Positions 16,696-23,832 of a stretch of 36,489 nt of DNA are shown one piece after another. Source of the DNA: Bacteroidales bacterium (GTDB lineage Bacteria > Bacteroidota > Bacteroidia > Bacteroidales > UBA932); the NCBI GenBank assembly GCA_017960545.1, contig JAGCYZ010000022.1, positions 1 to 36,489 on the forward strand, given 5' to 3'. The position numbers and the translations under genes were made by a program. The notes under the pieces were generated by a model that was not told the DNA's origin, made no database searches, and saw only the letters and a program-made list of their open reading frames with translations. The first letter of the stretch is position 1, and the number at the start of each line of letters is the position of its first letter.

Positions 16696-17901
16696 ATGTT
16701 CCGAAAATTCTTTGCTGCCCTGATTATCCTTTGGGCTCCCTCCCTGGCAGCCCAGGGTCAGAGGGAATACTGGATTGACGTGATGGACCAGATTGCCAGA
16801 CCGGTGATCAGCAACCTTGCTGCAGGTACGCTGCGCGCCAATATGCCCTTCGAGTCCCTTTCATCTGACAAAGGACGTATGGATGTGAGCCATCTGGAGG
16901 CTTTCGGCCGTACGGTGTGTGGCATTTCCGCCTGGCTTGAACTGGGGCCGGACAACACTCCGGAAGGGCAGCTCCGTGCGGAGTATATAAAGATGACCCG
17001 GGCGGCGCTTGCCAATGCCACCAATCCGCAATCACCGGATTACCTGACCTTTGACGGCCATTCCGGCACTCAGGCACTGGTGGATGCCGCCTTTCTGGCG
17101 CAGGGGCTCCTGCACGCTCCAACCCAGCTCTGGATGCTCCTGGATTCAGGTGTCAAGCAGAACGTGGTCACGTGCCTGAAGCAGAGCCGCGAAATCCGTC
17201 CCTACGAGAGCAATTGGCTGCTTTTCGCATCCATTGTGGAAGCCGCCTTGCTGGAATTTACCGGAGAGTGCGATATGCAGCGCCTCAATTACGGCGTGGA
17301 CAAGTTTATGACAGGAGGATGGTACAAGGGAGACGGCGTTTACAGCGACGGAGCCGACGTCCATCTGGACTTCTACAATTCCCTTGTCATCCATCCGATG
17401 TTAACGGACATCCTAAAGATTATGCAGAAGCACGGCCTGGCGGAGCAAAGGGCGCTTGACACGCAGATAAGGCGCGAGCAGAGGCTCAGCGCCCAGCTTG
17501 AGCGTGTCATTTCGCCAGAAGGGACCTATCCCGCCGTGGGGCGTTCCATCACTTACCGCTTCGGCTCATTCCACGCCCTGGCGCACACCGCCTGGATGAG
17601 CTCCCTGCCGCAGAATCTTTCCCCCGCACAGGTGCGCTGCGCCCTTACGGCAGTAATCAGCCGCCAGCTCTCAGTTCCGGGGAACTTCGATGCCGACGGC
17701 TGGCTTACAGTTGGCTTTGCAGGTCATCAGCTGCATATGTCGGAAGACTACATCAATACCGGAAGCCAGTATCTCTGCTGCGCTGTTTTCCTGCCCCTGG
17801 GGCTGCCTGCGTCAGATCCTTTCTGGAGCGCTCCTGACCAGGACTGGACAAACAAGAAGGCCTGGAGCGGGATTGACGTAGGAGCGGACAAAGCCCTCTA
17901 G
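16696..17901 (+). CDS. DUF2264 domain secreted protein
   Basis: A 401-residue protein with a signal peptide (cleavage near SLAAQG). The DUF2264 hallmarks are visible: SHLEAFGRTVCGISAWLEL near the N terminus and GDGVYSDGADVHLDFYNSLVIHPM in the middle. The fold is probably an alpha/alpha barrel like several glycan-active enzymes; the reaction is not established. Start ATG 16696 is preferred over earlier in-frame codons, which would lie inside the previous gene and hide the signal peptide. The stop TAG is part of a CTAG palindrome that also supplies the stop of the convergent DUF4861 gene. Confidence 0.9.
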   Translation: MFRKFFAALIILWAPSLAAQGQREYWIDVMDQIARPVISNLAAGTLRANMPFESLSSDKGRMDVSHLEAFGRTVCGISAWLELGPDNTPEGQLRAEYIKMTRAALANATNPQSPDYLTFDGHSGTQALVDAAFLAQGLLHAPTQLWMLLDSGVKQNVVTCLKQSREIRPYESNWLLFASIVEAALLEFTGECDMQRLNYGVDKFMTGGWYKGDGVYSDGADVHLDFYNSLVIHPMLTDILKIMQKHGLAEQRALDTQIRREQRLSAQLERVISPEGTYPAVGRSITYRFGSFHALAHTAWMSSLPQNLSPAQVRCALTAVISRQLSVPGNFDADGWLTVGFAGHQLHMSEDYINTGSQYLCCAVFLPLGLPASDPFWSAPDQDWTNKKAWSGIDVGADKAL

Positions 17902-18770
17902 TTTAACTTTTTAACAAGGCCGAACCAGTCTTCGGCCGTTTTTATGTCTCCCTTGGACCAGCAGGATCCAAAGTAATATGTGAATGTATCTCCGGACTTT
18001 ACCCGGCGATATACCATTCCGTGGTCATCCCCGTGGGACAGGGCGCTGAAATCCGCATCCGGGACATATACGGCCACTCCAATCATTCCGTCTTCCTTCT
18101 CCTGGCTCTGGTCGGAAGCCCTCTCCCAAAGTGCATAGCGGTCATCCAGCATAAGTTCCTCCTGGATGGTATCGTCCGCAAGGTGGCGGAATACTCCGGC
18201 AGCTATGTAAACAGGCTCGCCATCGTCCCCGCTGAAGTAGTAGGTGTCTTCCGACTTGCAGAAATAGCTGTCCGCGGTCACGGTTATCTTCTTGTCAAAT
18301 GAGATTGTCAGGTCTCCCACGGTCCACTGGGGATAATGCAGGACGAACACTATCTTTTCCGGGGTGATCTCCAGGATCTCCCAGCTGCGGTAGTTGGTGG
18401 CAGGGTACATTATCCTGTTCTCTATGATGAAGGCCGAACCGCCCCCGCCAAGGCTTCTGCCAACCTTGTAGCAGTCCTTGCCCTCGCCGTGGTCGTGGTG
18501 GTAGTAGTTGGGGTCCAGCTGTGCCTGGGCGTACCACTCATCGGCCACCAGCCTTCCGGGTTTCTTTACCCAGATGTCTATTCCCGGCGACGTGGGATTG
18601 CCCTCAAGGGCCTTTCCGTAAATGCGTCCGGCAATGAGGTTGTTCTCAAAGACAAAGTCATCCGCGCGCTCCGGGACAAAGCGGGCCATCACCTTTGGCT
18701 CCTGCGGCTTCTGGCTGCAGCAGCAAAGGAGAAAGGCGCTTGCAAGTATCAGTAAAGTCTTTTTCATCAT
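17898..18770 (-). CDS. DUF4861 domain lipoprotein
   Basis: A 290-residue predicted lipoprotein (LLCCCS lipobox region) matching DUF4861. Motifs are ARFVPERADDFVFEN, GIDIWVKKPG, HHDHGEGKDCYKVG and GGGGSAF, then a YFSG...GVFRH beta-rich second half. DUF4861 genes recur in pectin- and uronate-degradation loci of Bacteroidetes, and this one is the last gene of the uronate operon. It overlaps kduD by 4 nt (ATGA), so co-translation is likely. The family activity is not established to my knowledge; location outside the cytoplasm suggests a step on oligosaccharides before uptake. Either of two adjacent ATG codons (18770 or 18767) may start translation. Confidence 0.87.
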   Translation of the reverse strand: MMKKTLLILASAFLLCCCSQKPQEPKVMARFVPERADDFVFENNLIAGRIYGKALEGNPTSPGIDIWVKKPGRLVADEWYAQAQLDPNYYHHDHGEGKDCYKVGRSLGGGGSAFIIENRIMYPATNYRSWEILEITPEKIVFVLHYPQWTVGDLTISFDKKITVTADSYFCKSEDTYYFSGDDGEPVYIAAGVFRHLADDTIQEELMLDDRYALWERASDQSQEKEDGMIGVAVYVPDADFSALSHGDDHGMVYRRVKSGDTFTYYFGSCWSKGDIKTAEDWFGLVKKLN

Positions 18771-19570
18771 TTGGGTTGCTTTCCTATATATGCCAGGATT
18801 CCACCGTCAACGTAAAGGATGTGCCCGTTCACTGCGTCCGATGCGGCGGAGGCCAGGAACACGGCGGGGCCGCCGAGTTCCTCAGGCTCCAGCCATCGTC
18901 CCGCAGGGGTCTTTGCGCATATGAAACTGTCAAAGGGATGCCTGCTGCCGTCAGGCTGCCTCTCCCTGAGGGGAGCGGTCTGCGGCGTGGCTATGTATCC
19001 CGGGCCTATGGCGTTGCACTGGATGTTGTATTCTCCGTATTCGGAGCAGATGTTGCGCGTGAGCATCTTGAGGCCGCCCTTGGCTGCGGCATAGGCGGAC
19101 ACGGTCTCGCGCCCCAGTTCGGACATCATTGAGCAGATGTTGATGATCTTGCCCGCGCGCCTCTCCATCATTTCAGGAAGCACGGCGGAAGCTACAATGT
19201 AGGGGGCCACCAGGTCCACGTCAATCACCTGCTGGAACTCCTCCCTTTTCATCAGGTGCATTGGGATGCGCTTGATGATTCCTGCATTGTTGACAAGGAT
19301 GTCAATCTGGCCCACCTCGGCGTGGATGCGCTCCACCAGGGCCTTGACGTCCTCTTCCTTGGTGACGTCGCAGACATAGCCCTTTACATTGCTGATGCCG
19401 GCCTCCCTGTAGTTGGCCAGGCCACGCTCCAGGGCCTCCTGGTTGATGTCGTTGAACACTATGTACCTGGCACCCGCTTCCACGAAGGCCTTGGCAATGT
19501 TGAATCCTATTCCGTAGGAACCGCCCGTGATCCAGGCGTTCTTCCCTTCAAGTGAAAACAGATTGGCCAT
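18767..19570 (-). CDS. kduD: 2-dehydro-3-deoxy-D-gluconate 5-dehydrogenase (KduD), SDR family
   Basis: A 267-residue short-chain dehydrogenase that interconverts 5-keto-3-deoxygluconate (DKII) and KDG using NAD(H). The Rossmann motif TGGSYGIG is at 15-22, NNAG at about 94-97, and the catalytic Ser147, Tyr160 and Lys164 (YAAAKGG) are present. DGG near the C terminus is typical. Annotation pipelines often call such proteins gluconate 5-dehydrogenase. The KduD assignment rests on the direct neighbour kduI, 2 nt upstream, and on the complete pathway around it. It overlaps the DUF4861 start by 4 nt. Confidence 0.93.
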   Translation of the reverse strand: MANLFSLEGKNAWITGGSYGIGFNIAKAFVEAGARYIVFNDINQEALERGLANYREAGISNVKGYVCDVTKEEDVKALVERIHAEVGQIDILVNNAGIIKRIPMHLMKREEFQQVIDVDLVAPYIVASAVLPEMMERRAGKIINICSMMSELGRETVSAYAAAKGGLKMLTRNICSEYGEYNIQCNAIGPGYIATPQTAPLRERQPDGSRHPFDSFICAKTPAGRWLEPEELGGPAVFLASAASDAVNGHILYVDGGILAYIGKQPK

Positions 19571-19572
19571 AC

Positions 19573-20415
19573 TTACCTGAGATCAGTGGTTGCGCAGCCG
19601 TCCATATCGTTGTAGTCCAGATTCTCTCCGCACATTGCCCAGATGAATGTGTAGTTCTTGGTGGCGCAGGCTGCGTGGATGCTCCATTCAGGGGAGATCA
19701 CTGCCTGCTCGTTCTTCATCCAGATATGGCGGGTTTCGTCCGTAGCGCCCATAAAGTGGCAGACCGCCTGGTCGTTGTCCAGGTCAAAATAGAAGTAAAC
19801 CTCCATACGGCGGTTGTGGGTATGAGCCGGCATAGTGTTCCAGGTGCTGCCGGGCTTGAGCTCGGTCATACCCATCTGCAACTGGCAGGAAGGGACCACC
19901 TCCTTTACCAGCATACGGTTGATGATGCGGTGGTTGCTCTCCTCCAGGCTGCCCAGTTCCATATGCACGGCGTTCTCTTTGGTTGTCAGATGATCCGGAT
20001 ACTCCTTATGTGCGGTGGCGGAGCAGAACCAGAACTTGGCCGGTTTAGCCGGATCCAGGCTCCTGAAGAACACCTTCCTGTCTCCGCGGCCAATGTAAAG
20101 GGCCTCCTTGAACTGCATAGGGACCTCTTTTCCGTCAATCTCCACCACTCCGGGGCCTCCCACGTTAAAGACGCCCATCTCCCTGCGGGACAGGAAGTAC
20201 TGGCTTCTGAGTATGTCTATGGGCTTCAGTTCAACGGCTTCGTTCACCGGCATTATGCCTCCCGCGATCATCCTGTCGTGCATACTGTAAACCACATTCA
20301 TAGTGTCAGGGCAGAAGACGGTCTCAATCAGATAGTTCCTGCGGAGTTCCGCGGTGGTGTAGCGCTTGACGTCGTCCGGGTGCGCCGCATATCGTATTTC
20401 GCTGTTTACTTTCAT
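19573..20415 (-). CDS. kduI: 5-dehydro-4-deoxy-D-glucuronate isomerase (KduI)
   Basis: A 280-residue cupin-fold isomerase converting 5-keto-4-deoxyuronate (DKI), released from unsaturated uronides, to DKII. Zinc ligands match the E. coli enzyme with a shift of two: His198 and His200 in PAHTHNRRMEVYFYF, Glu205, and His247 in SIHAAC. Length is normal for the family. The ATG overlaps the stop of the GH88 gene as ATGA, and kduD follows 2 nt later. The order GH88, kduI, kduD follows the reaction sequence. Confidence 0.96.
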   Translation of the reverse strand: MKVNSEIRYAAHPDDVKRYTTAELRRNYLIETVFCPDTMNVVYSMHDRMIAGGIMPVNEAVELKPIDILRSQYFLSRREMGVFNVGGPGVVEIDGKEVPMQFKEALYIGRGDRKVFFRSLDPAKPAKFWFCSATAHKEYPDHLTTKENAVHMELGSLEESNHRIINRMLVKEVVPSCQLQMGMTELKPGSTWNTMPAHTHNRRMEVYFYFDLDNDQAVCHFMGATDETRHIWMKNEQAVISPEWSIHAACATKNYTFIWAMCGENLDYNDMDGCATTDLR

Positions 20416-21650
20416 CTTTTATTCAGTTTTCCGTATTTGACAATGGCTTCAAGGAAGTAGTAGTCCGCGTAAGTGAGGGGGACGTCTATCTCGCTGTTCC
20501 CGGGGATGTTGCCCACGGAATGCATCAGCAGGAAGTTGCCGTTTTCCCCTTCGGGGGCAAGGTATTCCTCAGATGCAAGCGTGCGTATCTGCAGCTCAGC
20601 CGTCTGCTTGTACTGCTTTGCCAGGTCTGCGTCTTTGGCCAGGGAAGAGAGTGTTACAAGGGCCGATGCCATAATTGCGCCCGCCGATGCGTCCCTCAGC
20701 ACGGGATCGCCTTCCTTCCAGTTGTAGCGCCTGGGATGCCCCGGCGCGTCCATAGGAAGCGCGTTGGGCGTTCCGGGGGCGTTGAAGTCCCAGTAAGGGA
20801 TGCCGTCCTCCGGGAGGAGGGGAATCATAAAGGCCGCTATCTTCTGTGCCTGGTCAAGGTATTTCTCAATGCGGGTGCGCTCGTACATCATTGTATAGCC
20901 GTACAGTCCCCAGGCGTTCCCGCGGGACCAGGCGCTCTCGTGAGCGAAGCCCTGGACGGTCTGCTTGTGATCCACCTCGCCGGTCTCCGGGATGTAGTCC
21001 ACAAGGTGGTAGGTGGAATAGTCCGGGCGGAAGTGGTTCTTGATTGTGGTGTTGGCGTGGGTGCAGGCCACGGTGATGTATGAATCCCGGCCGAACAGTT
21101 CAGCGCAGTTAAGCAGGTGTTCCAGGTTCATCATATTGTCAATGATCACGGAGTAATGGTACCTGCTGTCGTTCCAGCTCTTGATGCAGCCAACTACAGG
21201 GTTGAAGCGGGCGGCCAGCTTGTTGGCGGATTCTTCCAGGATTGGCAGGTAGGAAGGGTCTCCGGTCAGGCGGTAGGCGTTGCCGTAACTGCAGTTCATC
21301 TGGAATCCCAGGTCGTGGTCGGTGGGCGTGCTGCAGAGGGTGGCCAGTTTCTGGGTGTTCTTCTCCGCCAGGGCCTTTATGTCCTGGTTCCCGGTGGCTT
21401 CGTAAACGTACCAGAGGCTTCCGGGGAAGAACCCGCTGGTCCACCAGCGCATATCGGCGTTGATGCACTCACCGTCCTGGTAGGAGCGGGGGAGGGTGTT
21501 GGCGTCCAGGCGGGCGTCCATTGCCTCCAGCTGTACCACGGCGGTCTTCATTACCCTTCGGGCAAGGCCTTTCATTGTCTCCTTGCAGGAGCAAAGGCAG
21601 GCCATAGCGGCCAATGTGACAATGACTGTTTTCAGGAAACGGTATTTCAT
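20412..21650 (-). CDS. GH88 unsaturated glucuronyl hydrolase, lipoprotein
   Basis: A 412-residue alpha6/alpha6-barrel enzyme that hydrates and releases the Delta-4,5-unsaturated uronic acid from lyase-generated oligosaccharides. The two conserved Asp residues are visible: Asp113 in DHDLGFQ and Asp171 in IIDNMMNLEHLL. AHESAWSRGNAWG and DWD-like segments complete the family pattern. The signal peptide ends in a Cys-rich lipobox (Cys20/Cys22), so it is exported and anchored. Start ATG 21650 directly precedes the signal peptide; an extension to 21698 would overlap eda. It lies 5 nt after eda and overlaps kduI by 4 nt. Substrate (pectin, glycosaminoglycan or other uronide) is undetermined. Confidence 0.93.
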   Translation of the reverse strand: MKYRFLKTVIVTLAAMACLCSCKETMKGLARRVMKTAVVQLEAMDARLDANTLPRSYQDGECINADMRWWTSGFFPGSLWYVYEATGNQDIKALAEKNTQKLATLCSTPTDHDLGFQMNCSYGNAYRLTGDPSYLPILEESANKLAARFNPVVGCIKSWNDSRYHYSVIIDNMMNLEHLLNCAELFGRDSYITVACTHANTTIKNHFRPDYSTYHLVDYIPETGEVDHKQTVQGFAHESAWSRGNAWGLYGYTMMYERTRIEKYLDQAQKIAAFMIPLLPEDGIPYWDFNAPGTPNALPMDAPGHPRRYNWKEGDPVLRDASAGAIMASALVTLSSLAKDADLAKQYKQTAELQIRTLASEEYLAPEGENGNFLLMHSVGNIPGNSEIDVPLTYADYYFLEAIVKYGKLNKR

Positions 21651-21655
21651 ATGGG

Positions 21656-22321
21656 TTATAGTTTGATTTCCGCGATAATGTCTATGGATTCCCTGCACAG
21701 GGCGGTGATGCGGGCCCAGTCCTTACTTGCCATTGCGTCCTTGGGGAAGAGGTTCCCGCCCATTCCAACGCACATTGCTCCGGCCTTGAACCAGGCTTGC
21801 AGGTTCTCCTTTTCCGGTTTTACTCCGCCGGTAACCATTACTTTGCTCCAGGGCATGGGAGCCAGGAGCCCCTTGACGAATGCGGGGCCGAGCACGTCTC
21901 CCGGGAATATCTTGCAAATCTCGCAGCCGGCCTGCTGGGCGTTCCAGACTTCCGTCACGGTTCCGCATCCCGGCATATACGGCACTCCTTTCGCGTTGCA
22001 GAGAGCGGCAACTTCCGGATTGAAGATGGGACTTACAATGAACTGGGCTCCGTTGTCCAGGAAGAATTCCGCCGCGCCGCGGTCCATTACGGTTCCCGCC
22101 CCAAGGATGAGGTCAGGGAGATTCTCCGGAACAAATTCCGCCAGGCTCTTGAACACTTCCTTGGCGCAAGGGCCCCTGTCCGCGAATTCAAAAAGGCGTA
22201 CCCCGCCGTCAAAGCAGGCCTTGAGAACCGCCTTTGAGGTTTCCGGGTCCGGGTTGTAAAAGACCGGTACCAGGCCCGTGCGGGCCATTAGGCTGAATAT
22301 CTGATCTTTAGTGAATCCCAT
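21656..22321 (-). CDS. eda: KDPG/KHG aldolase (Eda)
   Basis: A 221-residue class I aldolase cleaving 2-keto-3-deoxy-6-phosphogluconate to pyruvate and glyceraldehyde-3-phosphate, the last step of the uronate pathway. Glu45 (LFEFADRG), the PGCGTVTE loop and the Schiff-base Lys137 in CEICKIFPGD are present. GGVKP near residue 175 and a final GMGG phosphate-binding motif complete the family pattern. It lies 3 nt after kdgK and 5 nt before the GH88 gene. Some homologues also act on 4-hydroxy-2-oxoglutarate. Confidence 0.96.
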   Translation of the reverse strand: MGFTKDQIFSLMARTGLVPVFYNPDPETSKAVLKACFDGGVRLFEFADRGPCAKEVFKSLAEFVPENLPDLILGAGTVMDRGAAEFFLDNGAQFIVSPIFNPEVAALCNAKGVPYMPGCGTVTEVWNAQQAGCEICKIFPGDVLGPAFVKGLLAPMPWSKVMVTGGVKPEKENLQAWFKAGAMCVGMGGNLFPKDAMASKDWARITALCRESIDIIAEIKL

Positions 22322-22324
22322 AGC

Positions 22325-23356
22325 TTATCTGTTGACTCTTCCTGATCCGTCGCCCGCCATAAGCGCCTCCACCTCTGCCACGCTCACGCGGTTGTAGTCT
22401 CCCCATACAGTGTGTTTGAGGCACGATGCCGCAGCTGCGAATTCCAGCGCCCTGGCATCGTCTCCATAAGCCAGAAGCCCGTAAATGAGGCCTCCCATAA
22501 AGGAATCGCCCGCACCTACGCGGTCCACGATGTGGGTGATGTCGTACCGCCTGCTGCACAGGAGTTCACTGCCGTTGTACAGGACGCCGCCCCAGGTATT
22601 GTGGCTGGCGTTGATGCTGCCCCTGAGGGTGATGGCCACCTTCTTTGCGGCGGGGAAGCGGCTGCAAAGCGCGCGGCATACCTCCAGATACTTCTGCTGG
22701 TCCACGCTGCCGGAGGTCACGTCAACCCCCTTTGCCTTTATGCCGAAGACTTTGTCAGCATCCTCCTCGTTGCCCAGGATCAGGTCGCAGTGCTCCACGA
22801 GAGCCGGCATCACCTCTGATGCGGCTTTGCCGTATTTCCAGAGGTTCTTGCGGTAGTTGAGGTCGCAGGATACGGTGAGTCCCGCCGCCTTTGCGGCCTT
22901 GACGGCCTCCAGGCACGCCTCCGCCGCTCCCTGGCTTATGGCCGGGGTTATCCCCGTCCAGTGGAACCAGTCCGCTCCGCGGAAGGCCTCCTTCCAGTCT
23001 ATCATTCCCGGCTCAATCTCCGCTATCGCGGAATTGGCGCGGTCATAAATGACCTTGCTGGGGCGCGATACGGCGCCTGTCTCCAGGAAATAGATACCAA
23101 GCCTGCTTCCGCCGCGGGCGCAGTGGTCCGTACGGACCCCAAGCGCGCGAAGCGAGGCCTCGCAGGCCCGGGCTATGTCGTTGTCCGGGAAACGGGTAAC
23201 GAATTCCGCGTCCATCCCGTAATTAGCGAGGGATACGGCCACGTTGGCCTCTCCGCCGCCAAAGCTTACGTCAAACTGTCCGGCCTGGCCAAACCGCAGG
23301 TTCTGCGGCGTGGACAGCCGGAGCATTACCTCTCCGAATGTTACAATCTTGGGCAT
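22325..23356 (-). CDS. kdgK: 2-keto-3-deoxygluconate kinase (KdgK), PfkB family
   Basis: A 343-residue ribokinase/PfkB-family kinase phosphorylating KDG to KDPG. The N-terminal GEVMLRLSTPQ and GGGEANVAVSLA motifs are typical of KDG kinases. The C-terminal DRVGAGDSFMGG holds the catalytic Asp and anion hole. Start ATG 23356 shares one base with the nrdG stop (TGATG), so the gene is translationally coupled to the ribonucleotide reductase activase; a longer frame to 23428 would run into nrdG. Eda begins 3 nt downstream. Assignment to KDG over other sugars is supported by the pathway context. Confidence 0.94.
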   Translation of the reverse strand: MPKIVTFGEVMLRLSTPQNLRFGQAGQFDVSFGGGEANVAVSLANYGMDAEFVTRFPDNDIARACEASLRALGVRTDHCARGGSRLGIYFLETGAVSRPSKVIYDRANSAIAEIEPGMIDWKEAFRGADWFHWTGITPAISQGAAEACLEAVKAAKAAGLTVSCDLNYRKNLWKYGKAASEVMPALVEHCDLILGNEEDADKVFGIKAKGVDVTSGSVDQQKYLEVCRALCSRFPAAKKVAITLRGSINASHNTWGGVLYNGSELLCSRRYDITHIVDRVGAGDSFMGGLIYGLLAYGDDARALEFAAAASCLKHTVWGDYNRVSVAEVEALMAGDGSGRVNR

Positions 23357-23832
23357 CAGAAAATGTTTTTCTTGAATTTTGCAGTCCAGTCTTCCAGCCG
23401 TGGGCCGTCGCTCCCGTGCTTTACGCAATAGAAGCGCTGGTTGGTTGTAGGGGAGTCCAGCGGGCCTAATTCTTCTATGTACGGGCCCACTTTCACAAAG
23501 TCAAAGGCATCCAGCATAGGCTTGGCGTGATCCAGGTCCCGCCCTGAGTACCAGCAGGTCTTAAGCGCCGGATTGTCCTTCTTGAGTCCCAGCGCCAGTT
23601 CCCTGACCATAGCCGGCTCGGCATCCCCTCCCATAAAGGAAACGCAGGAAATACCGGGGTTCCTTTTAACAAGCATAGCGAGGGACTCGTTGTCGAGAAC
23701 CTCGCCTATGTCCTGTGCAAGATAGCTTGAATGGCATCCCGGGCACTTAACCGGACAGTTGCTTATGTTTATAGCCAGGGTGACTTCGTCGGGAACTTCC
23801 CGGAAGACCACCATGGTATCTACGTATTTCAT
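23356..23832 (-). CDS. nrdG: Anaerobic ribonucleoside-triphosphate reductase activating protein
   Basis: A 158-residue radical SAM enzyme that installs the glycyl radical on NrdD. The CxxxCxxC cluster motif is Cys26, Cys30 and Cys33 (NCPVKCPGCH), with the SAM-binding FMGGDAEP at about 67-74. The size is normal for the short Bacteroidetes form. It overlaps nrdD by 4 nt (ATGA) and shares one base with kdgK downstream. It works only under anoxic conditions. Confidence 0.96.
   Translation of the reverse strand: MKYVDTMVVFREVPDEVTLAINISNCPVKCPGCHSSYLAQDIGEVLDNESLAMLVKRNPGISCVSFMGGDAEPAMVRELALGLKKDNPALKTCWYSGRDLDHAKPMLDAFDFVKVGPYIEELGPLDSPTTNQRFYCVKHGSDGPRLEDWTAKFKKNIF

Noticed and set aside
19552..20460. 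Plus-strand open frame of 302 codons
   Set aside because: It is antisense to kduI and its neighbours, whose catalytic residues are intact.
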